A stretch of DNA of 64,000 bases from Shewanella carassii (GCF_002777975.1 NZ_NGVS01000006.1:450100-514099); one strand, 5' to 3'; numbered from the stretch's first letter, positions 18,258 to 28,014 are shown. Notes: a model not told the origin generated them from the sequence alone. Translations and numbers: made by a program.

Positions 18258-21146
18258 ATGACCAAGCAAACCCTCACTCAGTTAGAGCAGCACGAACTCT
18301 TTATCCGTCGTCATATCGGCTCCGACGCCCTACAGCAGCAAGAGATGCTGAATTATGTTGGCGCCGAGTCACTGGAAGATCTGACGGCGCAGATAGTACC
18401 GGAGTCGATTCGTCTGAACCGGGATCTGGCCGTGGGCGAAGCCTGTGGCGAAGCCGAAGGTCTGGCTTATATCAAGAGTCTGGCCAAGCAGAACAAGGTA
18501 TTCAAGAGCTACATAGGCATGGGCTACTACGGCACTGAAGTGCCTAACGTCATTTTGCGTAATGTGCTGGAAAACCCAGGTTGGTACACGGCTTATACCC
18601 CATACCAGCCGGAAATCGCCCAGGGCCGCCTAGAAGCGGTACTGAATTTCCAGCAGATGTCTATGGACCTCTCTGGCCTGGATCTGGCCTCCGCCTCGCT
18701 GCTGGACGAAGCCACAGCCGCCGCCGAAGCCATGGCGCTGGCCAAGCGGGTGTCCAAGGCCAAGAAAGCCAATATCTTCTTCGTTGCCGATGACGTGTTC
18801 CCGCAGACGCTGGATGTGGTCAAGACCCGCGCCGAATGCTTTGGTTTTGAAGTCGTCGTAGGCCCCGCCGAGGAAGCGCTCAATCATGAACTCTTTGGTG
18901 CCCTGTTCCAGTACAGCGGCAAGACAGGCGAGCTGAACGATCAGCGTGAACTCTTTGCCAAGCTGCGCGAGCAGAAAGCGATTGTGACAGTTGCCGCCGA
19001 TATCATGTCGCTGGTATTGCTCAAGTCTCCCGGTAGCCTGGGCGCCGACGTGGTCTTTGGCAGCGCGCAGCGCTTCGGCGTGCCTATGGGGTATGGTGGC
19101 CCTCACGCCGCCTTCTTCGTGACCCGAGACGAACACAAGCGTTCCATGCCTGGCCGTATCATAGGCGTTTCCAAAGACAGTCGCGGCAACACAGCGCTGC
19201 GGATGGCGATGCAAACCCGTGAGCAGCATATCCGCCGCGAAAAGGCCAACTCCAATATCTGTACCGCGCAGATCCTGCTGGCCAACATGGCCTCTTTCTA
19301 CGCCGTATACCATGGTCCACAAGGGCTGAAGACCATAGCCGAGCGTATTCACCGCCTGACCGACATTCTCGCCGCCGGCCTCAAGGCCAAGGGCGTTGAG
19401 CTGGTCAACGCTAGCTGGTTCGACACTCTGACCTTCAAAGTGGCCGACAAAGACGCCGTGCTGGCTCGCGCCATTGCCGCCGAGAGCAACCTGCGTATCG
19501 ATGCCGAAGGCACTCTGGGTGTCAGCCTGGATGAAACCACGACTGCTGATGATCTGGCTGCCCTGTTTGATATCATTCTGGGCGCCGGTCATGGTCTGGA
19601 TGTGGCGGCACTGGACGCTGAAATCCTTGCCAAGGGCAGTGAGTCCATCCCTGCGGCGCTGCTGCGTGATGAGGCTATCCTGACGCATCCAACCTTCAAC
19701 AGCTTCCACAGCGAAACCGAGATGCTGCGCTACATCAAGCGTCTTGAAAACAAAGACTTGGCGCTGAACCACTCGATGATCTCTCTGGGTTCATGCACCA
19801 TGAAGCTGAACGCCACCGCCGAGATGCTGCCTATCAGCTGGCCGGAATTTGCCAACCTGCATCCTTTCTGCCCGCTGGAGCAAGCCAAGGGTTATGAAAA
19901 GCTGCTCAATGAGCTGTCTGACTATCTGGTGGAAATCACCGGCTATGACGCCATGTGCCTGCAGCCCAACTCGGGTGCATCCGGCGAATACGCCGGTCTG
20001 TTGGCCATCAAGAAGTACCATGAATCCCGCGGCGAGGGGCACCGCAATGTCTGTCTGATCCCTCAGTCTGCTCACGGTACCAACCCGGCTTCGGCGCAGA
20101 TGGCCGGTATGAAGATAGTGGTTGTGGCCTGTGACAAGCGCGGCAACGTGGACATGGAAGATCTGCGCGCCAAGGCGGCCGAAGTGGCCGATAACCTGTC
20201 CTGCATCATGATCACTTATCCTTCTACCCACGGCGTGTATGAAGAAACCGTCTCGGAGATCTGTGAGGTGATCCATCAACACGGCGGCCAGGTGTATCTC
20301 GACGGTGCCAACATGAATGCCCAGGTGGGCGTGACCACTCCCGGCTTTATCGGCGCGGACGTTTCCCACCTCAACCTGCACAAGACCTTCGCCATCCCTC
20401 ATGGCGGTGGTGGTCCAGGCATGGGCCCTATCGGTGTAAAAGCGCATTTGGCTCCTTTCGTTGCCGGTCATACTCTGGTTAAGCCGGGCCGCGAAAGCGA
20501 CAACAACGGTGCCGTTTCTGCCGCGCCTTACGGCAGCGCCAGCATACTGCCAATCAGCTGGATGTACATCAAGCTGCTGGGCGCCAAGGGCCTGCGTGAA
20601 TCAACCCAAAACGCCATGCTCAACGCCAACTATGTGATGAAGAAGCTGTCAGAGCACTATCCAGTGCTGTACCGCGGCCGTAATGACCGTGTGGCTCACG
20701 AGTGTATTATTGATCTGCGTCCGCTGAAAGAAGCCTCCGGCGTTACCGAAATGGATGTGGCCAAGCGTCTCAACGACTACGGCTTCCACGCACCGACCAT
20801 GAGCTTCCCGGTTGCCGGAACCCTGATGATCGAGCCGACCGAGTCTGAGTCCAAGGCCGAACTGGACAGATTTATCGAAGCCATGGTGGCCATCCGCGGT
20901 GAAATCGCCCGGGTCGAAGCCGGTGAGTGGCCTGCGGACAATAACCCGCTGCACAATGCACCACACACGTTAGCCGACATCATGGATCCCGCCTTCGACA
21001 GCCGTCCATACGATCGCGAACTGGCGGTATTCCCAAATGCCACAGTCAAGGCCAACAAGTTCTGGCCGACCGTGAATCGTATTGATGATGTGTATGGGGA
21101 TAGGAATTTGTTTTGTGCCTGTGTGCCCATGTCTGATTACGAGTAA
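18258..21146 (+). CDS. gcvP: Glycine dehydrogenase (decarboxylating), P protein
   Basis: PLP enzyme that decarboxylates glycine and loads the aminomethyl group on lipoyl-GcvH. 962 residues, the single-chain form with two homologous halves. PLP-lysine motif: [23 protein letters not shown] near 705. Other signatures are [20 protein letters not shown] near 510, [15 protein letters not shown] near 602, and the N-terminal FIRRHIG and [17 protein letters not shown] lies before ATG 18258. The 3' region carries an unusual hairpin array. Confidence 0.97.
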   Translation: MTKQTLTQLEQHELFIRRHIGSDALQQQEMLNYVGAESLEDLTAQIVPESIRLNRDLAVGEACGEAEGLAYIKSLAKQNKVFKSYIGMGYYGTEVPNVILRNVLENPGWYTAYTPYQPEIAQGRLEAVLNFQQMSMDLSGLDLASASLLDEATAAAEAMALAKRVSKAKKANIFFVADDVFPQTLDVVKTRAECFGFEVVVGPAEEALNHELFGALFQYSGKTGELNDQRELFAKLREQKAIVTVAADIMSLVLLKSPGSLGADVVFGSAQRFGVPMGYGGPHAAFFVTRDEHKRSMPGRIIGVSKDSRGNTALRMAMQTREQHIRREKANSNICTAQILLANMASFYAVYHGPQGLKTIAERIHRLTDILAAGLKAKGVELVNASWFDTLTFKVADKDAVLARAIAAESNLRIDAEGTLGVSLDETTTADDLAALFDIILGAGHGLDVAALDAEILAKGSESIPAALLRDEAILTHPTFNSFHSETEMLRYIKRLENKDLALNHSMISLGSCTMKLNATAEMLPISWPEFANLHPFCPLEQAKGYEKLLNELSDYLVEITGYDAMCLQPNSGASGEYAGLLAIKKYHESRGEGHRNVCLIPQSAHGTNPASAQMAGMKIVVVACDKRGNVDMEDLRAKAAEVADNLSCIMITYPSTHGVYEETVSEICEVIHQHGGQVYLDGANMNAQVGVTTPGFIGADVSHLNLHKTFAIPHGGGGPGMGPIGVKAHLAPFVAGHTLVKPGRESDNNGAVSAAPYGSASILPISWMYIKLLGAKGLRESTQNAMLNANYVMKKLSEHYPVLYRGRNDRVAHECIIDLRPLKEASGVTEMDVAKRLNDYGFHAPTMSFPVAGTLMIEPTESESKAELDRFIEAMVAIRGEIARVEAGEWPADNNPLHNAPHTLADIMDPAFDSRPYDRELAVFPNATVKANKFWPTVNRIDDVYGDRNLFCACVPMSDYE

Positions 21147-21182
21147 CATGGCTACTTGGCCTCGATAATACGGCTTCATCCA

Positions 21183-21231
21183 ATCATTTTCGCTGCTCAT
21201 TTACTCAAGTAAACTGCGCGGCGAAAATGAT
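21183..21231. repeat. Nested hairpin 1 of the post-gcvP array
   Basis: Outer arms ATCATTTTCGC (21183-21193) and GCGAAAATGAT (21221-21231), perfect over 11 bp, enclose a 27-base core. The core opens with TGCTCA, has an inner stem TTTAC / GTAAA with a 4-base loop, and closes with CTGCGCG. Confidence 0.85.
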
Positions 21232-21303
21232 CGGCTTCATTGCCTTCTCTTCGGCAGTGGCGCCATGGTTGCTGCTTGGACTCGCTACTGCGGCGTTAAA
21301 TCT

Positions 21304-21348
21304 TGGCGCCAGTGCTCATTGACATCAGTCAACTGCGCGCTGGCGCCA
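21304..21348. repeat. Nested hairpin 2 of the post-gcvP array
   Basis: Different outer arms (TGGCGCCAG, 21304-21312; CTGGCGCCA, 21340-21348) enclose a core of the same 27 bases in length. It again opens TGCTCA and ends CTGCGCG. The inner stem is TTGAC / GTCAA, a compensatory T-A to G-C change relative to hairpins 1 and 3. Confidence 0.85.
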
Positions 21349-21412
21349 TCGATTTGCCTAGCATTAGTTTCGTCAGCGACGCAATTATGGTTTAGTGGAG
21401 CACATTAGTTAG

Positions 21413-21505
21413 GGCGTCATCCAATCATTTTCGCTGCTCATTTACTCAAGTAAACTGCGCGGCGAAAATGATTGGCTTCATTGTCTTCTCTTCGGCAGTG
21501 ACGCC
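21413..21505. repeat. Nested hairpin 3 of the post-gcvP array with outermost arms
   Basis: Arms CCAATCATTTTCGC (21421-21434) and GCGAAAATGATTGG (21462-21475), perfect over 14 bp, surround a core identical to hairpin 1. A further outer pair, GGCGTCA (21413-21419) and TGACGCC (21499-21505), brackets the unit. The sequence after hairpin 3 repeats the sequence after hairpin 1 (CTTCATTG-CTTCTCTTCGGCAGTG). Confidence 0.85.
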
Positions 21506-21540
21506 ATTATTGCTGCTTGAGGCTAATATAATCGATAATA

Positions 21541-21565
21541 AGCGAATCTCAGGATTCGCTTTTTT
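21541..21565 (+). terminator. Intrinsic terminator after the hairpin array
   Basis: AGCGAATC (21541-21548) pairs with GATTCGCT (21553-21560), followed by T's. It is the first canonical terminator after gcvP, about 400 bases downstream, so the hairpin array is probably transcribed as part of the gcv 3' untranslated region. Confidence 0.85.
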
Positions 21566-21601
21566 ATGGTTCATCGCAGATTAGCGTGGACCGGAAATGA
21601 A

Positions 21602-21660
21602 AACGGTTGGAGAGTTATTGTTTAGTCGCTAAACAAAAACAATGATCAACCCCAACCGTT
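21602..21660. repeat. Nested palindrome
   Basis: AACGGTTGG (21602-21610) and CCAACCGTT (21652-21660) enclose a second inverted pair, TTGTTTAG (21618-21625) and CTAAACAA (21629-21636). It may be an end of a decayed mobile element or a cruciform-forming site. Confidence 0.6.
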
Positions 21661-21781
21661 CTCAATGTCGAATATTACCTTTCCCATTTTGCTCATTATT
21701 CATCTAAAACTGATTGATAACGTTCACTGTGCTCGCGGCAAACAGGCTAAGGCCGTTCACAACGCTTCACTTCGCACCTAA

Positions 21782-22190
21782 TCGGAACGAACCATACTGT
21801 CGTTTCAGGTTCAGTTACGGTTACCCGTCCGCCGTATTCTTTGCCCTGATTGCGGTATCGTTCGGGAACATATCAGCTGGTTAGACCCGGACCTTTCCTC
21901 AAGATTAGTACCCGGGGCCTCGGGGATTTAGCTAAAAAGCTTTTGACAATTAGCAGCCCCTTGCCTTCGCCGTCGTTGCAGAACCACAGCTCTGGTTTTA
22001 CAAAGCGCTGTAAGTGGCTCCAGCGTACCATCCGGCCCTTTGAATACTCGGCTAAAGTCGGTCGTCAGCTTGAGCCTGTCATCTATGGGATCTTTAAGCG
22101 GTTCAACATGGCTACGGTGCTCACTGTAATATCACAGCGCTGGTCATGGCGGACCCCCGAACCTATAGGATACTGGGTGTTGGAATGACG
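21782..22190 (+). pseudogene. Possible transposase remnant (ISL3-like zinc-ribbon fragment)
   Basis: One reading frame gives VRRILCPDCGIVREHISWLD (21827-21886), which resembles the N-terminal zinc-binding part of ISL3-family transposases, but it runs into a stop soon after. A second frame, open at 21850-22188, shares no recognisable domain. Frames are broken and there is no complete gene. The assignment rests on one short motif and is weak; a chance open stretch cannot be excluded. Confidence 0.3.
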
Positions 22191-22329
22191 AAGTCGTTAG
22201 AGTTCATACTTTTGTTAAGAAAGCATTGCAGGGAGCTGCTTGCAACACTTATTCTGGTTCTTACTCAAATTATATCAATACGTTACATAGCTAAGTATTG
22301 AGCACGGTTTTATAAAAGGAACAGGATTA

Positions 22330-24003
22330 ATGGAAACAGATGTGCTGGAGATTTTGCAGAACTTCCACTCTGATGGGCTTTTTGTTGCGCCCAACATACC
22401 CAGCAAGAAAGCTAAAAATGCCAGTGCATGTTATGGCATGCCTGCGTCGGTCAATATTTATGCGATAGTCGATTCTACGGTTTTTGGTTCTGCAAAAAAT
22501 GGTCTGGCATTTACATCTGAAGGATTGTTTTGGAAAAATGACTGGACCACAACTTCTGCAAAAAACCAAATGTCGTGGGAAGAGTTGATAAACACCAGTC
22601 AAGAGCATGCCGTTGAGGGTTCCGAGCTGTTGTTGGGTCAAGGCTGTGCTTTTGGTATGGCGGGTTCCGGGATGAAGCCCGCGGTTTTATTGACACTATT
22701 GGAAAAACTGGCCCAAAAAATACAAGGCAATACAGGGGCGACAGAAACTGCTGAAGTTTCGAATGTGGCACAAGCCGACGTTACTCCGGCAGCAGATGCA
22801 AATGGTGACGTTTCTGTCAGCAATACAGCTTCGGCGAGCGTTACTACTGAAAATCTTTCCCCTGAAGGCGTTACAACCGAGACTGTTACTCCGGTAGCAA
22901 ATGCAAATGGTGGCGCTTCTATCACCAATACAGCTCCGGCGAGCGTCACTGCTGAAAGTGCTGCCCCCGCAAGCGTTACGCCTGAAAAGCCCCAGCAGGA
23001 ATCCAGTCCCAAGCCCGCTTTTGAAGGTAGCTATCAGCGGGAATACTTGGATATAGTTAACGCTGTGGCCAAGAGGCATCGTCTATCCCAGCAAATCCAA
23101 ATCGCGCCGGCTATCAAAGTCCACAAAGTCAGAAAAGTCATCGAAATATCAGAGGGTAAAATCGAACCTTACGATATCCTGATGATTGTGGATAACACCT
23201 TTATGCAAACAACCAAAGATTTTTTGGTTGTGACTCCTCATGCCATTTGGGCTAAAGGTACGCTGAGAAAGGTAGAGAGTTTTTCCTTAAGTGAAATTCG
23301 TAGTATTCGTTGTGATAAAAAAACTCTCTTTATTAATGACTATGACTTCCAGTACTTGGATCAGTTTTCTGAAAACGAAGTTTTGATACTGACGAATATG
23401 CTCGAAGAGTTAGTGGTCGCATTGCGTAAGTCTGACTCCGTATCGGCTGCTGACGAGCAGCTTGAATTACCTGCAGCTTTGGATACTTTGTTATCCAGCA
23501 TATACGAAGTGGTATTAGATGATGTTGTTTCCGGCTTGAGGGACAAGGGATACCCAGAGAATAAACAGTTGGTTACTTCGATGGCGGAATGTTGTTTTAG
23601 TACCTTTTTCATTGTTGACTCTCACTTAAAATATCGGCATCAGGATACAGCTGAATTGGTAGGGCAATATTTGCTTGCTCAAACATTGTCTGGCTTATTT
23701 GCGTTAATGAGTGTAGAGCGGTTATGGCGCCGTACAGAGGTGAAATCCACCTATGTGATGATGCAATGCTCTGTGATCATTCGAACATGTCAGTACTTTG
23801 AAAGACAAGGAATAGCGTTACGGCCGAACCAAGACTGGTATTTGCAGCTTTTTCAAACTGTGATGGATGCCAATACCCTGGAACAAGGTGCAGAGTTAAT
23901 TGACCAGGAGATGGGTAATCTCAGTGCCGATAGACAATTAGCCATTGATTGTGCCTTCAAGAGTGGTAAGGGGGTTAGGGAAATGTTGTGTGATGCTCTT
24001 TGA
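22330..24003 (+). CDS. Unrecognised 557-residue protein with two PH-like modules and tandem repeats
   Basis: No named family was recognised. Module 1 (about 44-125) contains AIVDSTVFGSAKNGLAFTSE then GLFWKND. Module 2 (about 284-365) contains LMIVDNTFMQTTKDFLVVTP then HAIWAKG. The two share a VD-T-F---K----VT---(I/L)(F/W)-K pattern like bacterial PH/GRAM-type domains. Between them lies a Thr/Ala/Ser/Pro-rich linker with an exact-length tandem duplication, residues 151-185 and 186-220. The C-terminal 190 residues look helical. There is no signal peptide or membrane segment. AAGGAACAGG lies before ATG 22330. The coding sequence is more A+T-rich than its neighbours and sits in the accessory pocket behind gcvP, suggesting transfer. 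Confidence 0.75.
   Translation: METDVLEILQNFHSDGLFVAPNIPSKKAKNASACYGMPASVNIYAIVDSTVFGSAKNGLAFTSEGLFWKNDWTTTSAKNQMSWEELINTSQEHAVEGSELLLGQGCAFGMAGSGMKPAVLLTLLEKLAQKIQGNTGATETAEVSNVAQADVTPAADANGDVSVSNTASASVTTENLSPEGVTTETVTPVANANGGASITNTAPASVTAESAAPASVTPEKPQQESSPKPAFEGSYQREYLDIVNAVAKRHRLSQQIQIAPAIKVHKVRKVIEISEGKIEPYDILMIVDNTFMQTTKDFLVVTPHAIWAKGTLRKVESFSLSEIRSIRCDKKTLFINDYDFQYLDQFSENEVLILTNMLEELVVALRKSDSVSAADEQLELPAALDTLLSSIYEVVLDDVVSGLRDKGYPENKQLVTSMAECCFSTFFIVDSHLKYRHQDTAELVGQYLLAQTLSGLFALMSVERLWRRTEVKSTYVMMQCSVIIRTCQYFERQGIALRPNQDWYLQLFQTVMDANTLEQGAELIDQEMGNLSADRQLAIDCAFKSGKGVREMLCDAL
22780..22989 (+). repeat. 105-bp tandem duplication inside the 557-residue gene
   Basis: Two consecutive 105-bp units (22780-22884, 22885-22989), each opening GTTACTCCGG and encoding 35 residues. 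The first 70 bases or so are closely similar; the rest has drifted. Frame is kept. Confidence 0.8.
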
Positions 24004-24592
24004 CCGGTTTCAGTTGTTCTCAATAGGTGTTAGTCAAGCCTATATTAAAGTGTGAAACAGCGCATTTCAGTTTTATCCTAATGCGAAAAAGTGGTTACCA
24101 GTTAGGCGGTGGATTATTCGCCTCTTAACTGGTAGCGCAGTAAAAATATATATGCCGATGCATAAGCGTTGAGTTAAAGGTGGCGTCACTGCCAATAATA
24201 AAACGACGCATCCACTACTGAATGAGTCAAGGTTCTAGCTGCCAAGGTACTTAAAGGTAAGCTCTTTTAATGATGAGTCGTCGGCATCTAAGCCGATTTG
24301 GGCTCGTTCAGGTGATAAGTGAATACAGAAATCGAATTTTCAGGCAGGATAGGGCTATAAAAATGATAGATGCCTATGTGGCATTTCTATTTGTCTGTTT
24401 TTCATGTTTTTTTATGCTTTGGTTTCCCCCGTTTCAAGGATTTAGCCAACTAGACCATCCTTCTGGAAGCGCCCGCCATATTTCTCTCACAACAACTTGA
24501 ACCCACAGCTAAAGCTGACTAGCTTTGTGTGATGCAATGGAAGGCGGGATAGTCTAGCTCGCCGTATGCAACAACAGATAGGGAGGCTGTTT
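24004..24592. other. Intergenic region with one hairpin
   Basis: About 590 bases, A+T-rich. A hairpin at 24096-24134 has perfect 9-bp arms TACCAGTTA / TAACTGGTA and inner GGCG/CGCC pairing, but no T run, so it is not a clear terminator. A 76-codon frame at 24270-24500 has no ribosome site and no recognisable domain and is not called. Confidence 0.45.
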
Positions 24593-25867
24593 ATGTTTAA
24601 TCGAGTGTTGAGTAGGGTGTGCTTAGGAGCCAGAACCTTTGGCGATAAGGCGGCCGTTAGTGCCAAGTGGGGTTGGGCTTATCTGCCTATCTACGCGTCT
24701 ATCTTGGTCTCTGTGAGTGTGCTTAGCGCCTGCAATTCGGATTCGCAAGAGGCGGTGCTCAATCCTGTCGACACGGCCAAGATGCAGCAGACGGTGGAAC
24801 AACTGGCCAAGGAGATGCTGGTACCCGGCGCCGTGGTGATCCTGCGAACGCCAAGGGGCGATTTTAAAACCGCCTATGGGGTAACCCGTTATGGCGGCAG
24901 TGAAGCGACCGACTTTGATCAGCATGTCAGGGTGGGCTCCAATACCAAGACCTGGGTCGGTACCGTGATTTTACAGATGGTGCAGCAAGGGCGATTGCAA
25001 TTGAATGACGCTGTCTCCATGTTTCTCAATAATGTGCCAAACGGTGAGTCGATCACCATAGAGCATTTGCTTACGATGCGCAGCGGCCTGTTCAACTACA
25101 CCACCACGCTCGAGTTGAATCAGACACTTGATGAGCAGCCAACCAAGGTGTGGACTCAGACTGAGCTGCTGGCAATGAGTTTTGCCCATAAGCCAGGTTT
25201 TGCCCCCGGCAGCGCATTTGAATACTCCAATACCAATACCGTCTTGCTGGGACTGATCGCCGAGCAAATCGATGGCAAGCCGCTGGCGGCTGTGATGCAG
25301 CAGAGGTTGTTTGCCCCCTTGGGTCTTGAGCGGACTCTGTTTCCCGATATCCATTCGAATACTCTTCCCACGCCCTTGGCGCGGGGTTATATGTATGGCA
25401 CCAATGTGTTGACTATGGATCCGCCCTATATGCTGCCCGAAAAGATGCAGCGAGAAGCCAGAGAGGGCATTCTGGCACCCATAGATCAAACCGAGGTCAA
25501 TCCTTCCTGGGGCTGGGCGGCCGGCGCCGGGATCTCCACTGCCAATGAGTTGGCAACCTGGGTAGAAGTTTTGGTTGCTGGAGAACTGCTGAATGCCGAG
25601 TTGCAGCGAAGGCGTCTGGATAGTGTCAGGCCGATAGATCCCGATAATCCCAATACGGCCTATTATGGCCTAGGGATCGCCAAATTTGGCAGCCTCTATG
25701 GTCATACAGGTGAGCTGCCTGGCTATAACTCCTTTATGGGGCATGATCCTGTCAACAAGGTGACTCTGGTGGTTTGGACCAACCTGGCACCGGCGGTGGA
25801 TGGCAAAGATCCGGCTACCACTATAGCGGCGGCCCTAATTAACATGCTCTATATTCCATCCAGTTAG
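24593..25867 (+). CDS. Beta-lactamase-family serine hydrolase, lipoprotein
   Basis: Member of the class C beta-lactamase / DD-peptidase / esterase fold. The long N-terminus ends in a hydrophobic segment with lipobox LSAC (Cys near 47), so the protein is probably a lipoprotein. The catalytic SxxK is SNTK in VGSNTKTWVG (near 117), the YxN motif is YSNTN, and HTGELPGY is the third-box equivalent. GGGAGG upstream supports ATG 24593 (424 residues). It stands alone. The substrate is unknown; a role as a true beta-lactamase is not implied. Confidence 0.85.
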   Translation: MFNRVLSRVCLGARTFGDKAAVSAKWGWAYLPIYASILVSVSVLSACNSDSQEAVLNPVDTAKMQQTVEQLAKEMLVPGAVVILRTPRGDFKTAYGVTRYGGSEATDFDQHVRVGSNTKTWVGTVILQMVQQGRLQLNDAVSMFLNNVPNGESITIEHLLTMRSGLFNYTTTLELNQTLDEQPTKVWTQTELLAMSFAHKPGFAPGSAFEYSNTNTVLLGLIAEQIDGKPLAAVMQQRLFAPLGLERTLFPDIHSNTLPTPLARGYMYGTNVLTMDPPYMLPEKMQREAREGILAPIDQTEVNPSWGWAAGAGISTANELATWVEVLVAGELLNAELQRRRLDSVRPIDPDNPNTAYYGLGIAKFGSLYGHTGELPGYNSFMGHDPVNKVTLVVWTNLAPAVDGKDPATTIAAALINMLYIPSS

Positions 25868-26092
25868 CGTTAAACCTGTGCCGGGGAAGGAGAGCCTCCC
25901 CGGCAAACCTCCTGATTGGCCTCTTCCAATTTGCGCCATAAAGCCATCGCCTGGCATGATTTTATGCCTTGCAGTTTTCTTCCGCTCCCCTGAGTTGCGG
26001 TGCTGCGCATTTTGGTAATGATTTGTTCTTAATACAAAATATCTCTATTATTGCCGCTCGGTTGTTGGCTGGAAACGTTTAGAAGGGAATTC

Positions 26093-26548
26093 ATGAAAGA
26101 ACTTGTCAGGGAAAACAAACGGCCGGACTTCAGGCTGTTGCAAAGCTTTGTTGTTCGTACTTTGGTAGGCGCTATGTTCGCCTACTATTTGGTGTATCTC
26201 GCCAATGAGCCTTTTGAGCATCAGTTAGCCTATATAGCCGTGTGCGTGCTGTTGTCGCTGCTGATGGACTATTTAACAGCCAGAAGCAAAGGCGAGTTGG
26301 AGGTCAAACTGGTTGAAGGCAAGTTAGTCTTGCTTGGGGTCACCATAGAGATAGCCCAGATAGAACAGGTACTTTACTGCCAGAGCAAGCGCTTTGAACA
26401 CCAACTGAGGTTTCGTTTCAAGGATCACACCTATCAGGACTTTGAGCTATCCGAGCCGTCATTGATAGCCGATTTGCAACTCTACTATTTTTTGCTGGAT
26501 AACCAATTGCCGGTGAAAATGCTGGACAATGCCGAGCGCCTCAACTGA
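26093..26548 (+). CDS. Small membrane protein of unknown function
   Basis: 151 residues with two hydrophobic segments (about 23-42 and 46-63), then a soluble part rich in beta-strand pattern (ELEVKLVEGKLVLLGVTIEI, residues 72-91). The layout resembles a membrane-anchored PH-like domain, but no family was recognised. AAGGGA before ATG 26093 decides the start over 26051. Confidence 0.65.
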   Translation: MKELVRENKRPDFRLLQSFVVRTLVGAMFAYYLVYLANEPFEHQLAYIAVCVLLSLLMDYLTARSKGELEVKLVEGKLVLLGVTIEIAQIEQVLYCQSKRFEHQLRFRFKDHTYQDFELSEPSLIADLQLYYFLLDNQLPVKMLDNAERLN

Positions 26549-26640
26549 AGCGTCGGCACCTGCCTTGGCCGCACCCTATATCAAGCCCATTACCCGTGTG
26601 AAGGGTATTATTCAGCTGAGCGCCATTATCCGGATATGGC

Positions 26641-26922
26641 TTAAATCGAGTCAAAAGCCGCTCCGGGCTGATCGGCATCAAGCCTGATATTCATCATCAG
26701 TGACTTTTCCACCCAGATGGCAGCCGGTGCTGTCTCCGGTGCTGCGGCTACGGCCACATGGCTCATGGCCCTGTCTTGGCTGGCCCCGTGCCAGTGTTTT
26801 TCGTTGGCTGCAATCCATACGGTATCACCGGCTTCAATCAGCTGTTTCGGCTGACCGGCTTTTTGGATCCAACCCCTTCCTTCCGTGACATATAAGAGTT
26901 GCCCGGCGCCGTGGGCGACTCA
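26641..26922 (-). pseudogene. 5'-truncated cupin domain gene
   Basis: The frame encodes AHGAGQLLYVTEGRGWIQKA, then GDTVWIAANEKHWHGA and a C-terminal tail. This is the second half of a cupin of the type with GQ-LYV-EG-GW and GD-VWI-P-EKHWHGA. No start codon or first cupin motif is present: going upstream, the frame meets a TGA at once and then the LysR gene. The 5' half has been lost at the junction with the regulator. Confidence 0.75.
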
Positions 26923-26924
26923 CC

Positions 26925-27854
26925 TCATTGCTGATTGGCCAGGATTACCGTGTTGGCAATCATCTCCCTAAGCCACCTGTGAGCCGGATCCTGGTTAAAA
27001 TGTTTGTGCCATAACAACACATAGGCGCCGGGTACCAATTCTATCGGTACGTCCAGTGTCGCCAGTTCAATGTGTTGCAGTGCCTGAGCGGCGTATTTGG
27101 CCGGTGCGCAAAGGATTAACTCGCTGTGACGGCAAAGTTCCAACGCGGTAGGGAAATCGGTGACATTGGCGCGGATCCGCCGGGTCTTGCGCTTGAGTGC
27201 CAACACATCATCCAGTAACCAATGTTCGATGCCGCCAAAGGCCACTTGCAGATGTTCGAAACTGAGAAAACGCTCCAGGTTCCAGTCGCCCTTGAGTGCC
27301 GGGTGCATTGGCGACAATAGGCTGATGGGCTTATCGCGGGTCAGCTCCAGATACTCGAGTTCATCCGGCAGGCTGTTGATATGCATGGGTGAGCGGGGAT
27401 CCCACTCGCGGCAGCCTATGGCAAAATCCAACTCGCAGCGATGCAGTTGTTCCATGGTACCCGGATGCCAGGTCTTGCAGTTGATATCCAGCCCCGGAGC
27501 CTGGCGCAGCAAGGAAGGCATAAAGTGCGGCAGGGTGAGGGAGTAGGCGGTTTCCACCAAGTGCATACGAAACTGACGTTCACTGGCGGCGGGGTCAAAC
27601 TCGTCCGGTAGCGTCAGCCGCTCGGCCAACCTGAGCCATTGCTGCAGCTCTGGCCCCAGAGCCAGCGCTCTGGGAGTGGGCTTGAGGCCGAAGGCGCTGC
27701 GTTCAAACAGCGGGTCATTGAACAACTCCCGCAGGCGGTTGAGCTGCTTACTGACGGCCGACTGACTCAGGTGTAATCGTCTGGCCGCACCGGTAACGCT
27801 TTGTTCTTCCAACAGGACTTCCAATACCGGAAGCAGGTTGAGATCGACTTTCAT
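26925..27854 (-). CDS. LysR-family transcriptional regulator
   Basis: 309 residues. The N-terminal winged helix-turn-helix is clear (LPVLEVLLEEQSVTGAARRLHLSQSAVSKQLNRLRELFNDPLFER, near 8-52), followed by a periplasmic-binding-like effector domain. The start is ATG 27854 (MKVDLNLLP); the frame continues upstream to 27944 without LysR sequence. It is divergent from the 28015 gene and directly upstream of the beheaded cupin gene, which may have been its regulated partner. The effector is unknown. Confidence 0.88.
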   Translation of the reverse strand: MKVDLNLLPVLEVLLEEQSVTGAARRLHLSQSAVSKQLNRLRELFNDPLFERSAFGLKPTPRALALGPELQQWLRLAERLTLPDEFDPAASERQFRMHLVETAYSLTLPHFMPSLLRQAPGLDINCKTWHPGTMEQLHRCELDFAIGCREWDPRSPMHINSLPDELEYLELTRDKPISLLSPMHPALKGDWNLERFLSFEHLQVAFGGIEHWLLDDVLALKRKTRRIRANVTDFPTALELCRHSELILCAPAKYAAQALQHIELATLDVPIELVPGAYVLLWHKHFNQDPAHRWLREMIANTVILANQQ

Positions 27855-28014
27855 TATTATCCTGAGCGCAGGGTAGAGACAGCAGTTTAACAGCTTGCTC
27901 TGGCTGACCAAAGGTCGCGATTCCGGAACGCTAATTTTGAACATTAAATTAACAACTGGCGCAGAACTTGGCTTACCGCTATGCTATTCGCGGACTTTTT
28001 ATCAGGGAAAGATA

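Larger units (their letters stand above)
21147..22329. other. Long accessory intergenic region behind gcvP
   Basis: About 1.2 kb without an intact gene. It holds, in order, three long hairpins within two roughly 100-base direct repeats (21179-21279 and 21419-21519), an intrinsic terminator at 21541, a separate nested palindrome at 21602-21660, a decayed transposase-like stretch at about 21782-22190, and the leader of the next gene. Confidence 0.7.

Noticed and set aside
21179..21519. CRISPR-like direct repeats
   Set aside because: Only two long direct units with internal hairpins; no regular short repeats or spacers.
24270..24500. 76-codon frame with one hydrophobic stretch
   Set aside because: No ribosome site and no recognisable similarity; lies in A+T-rich intergenic DNA.
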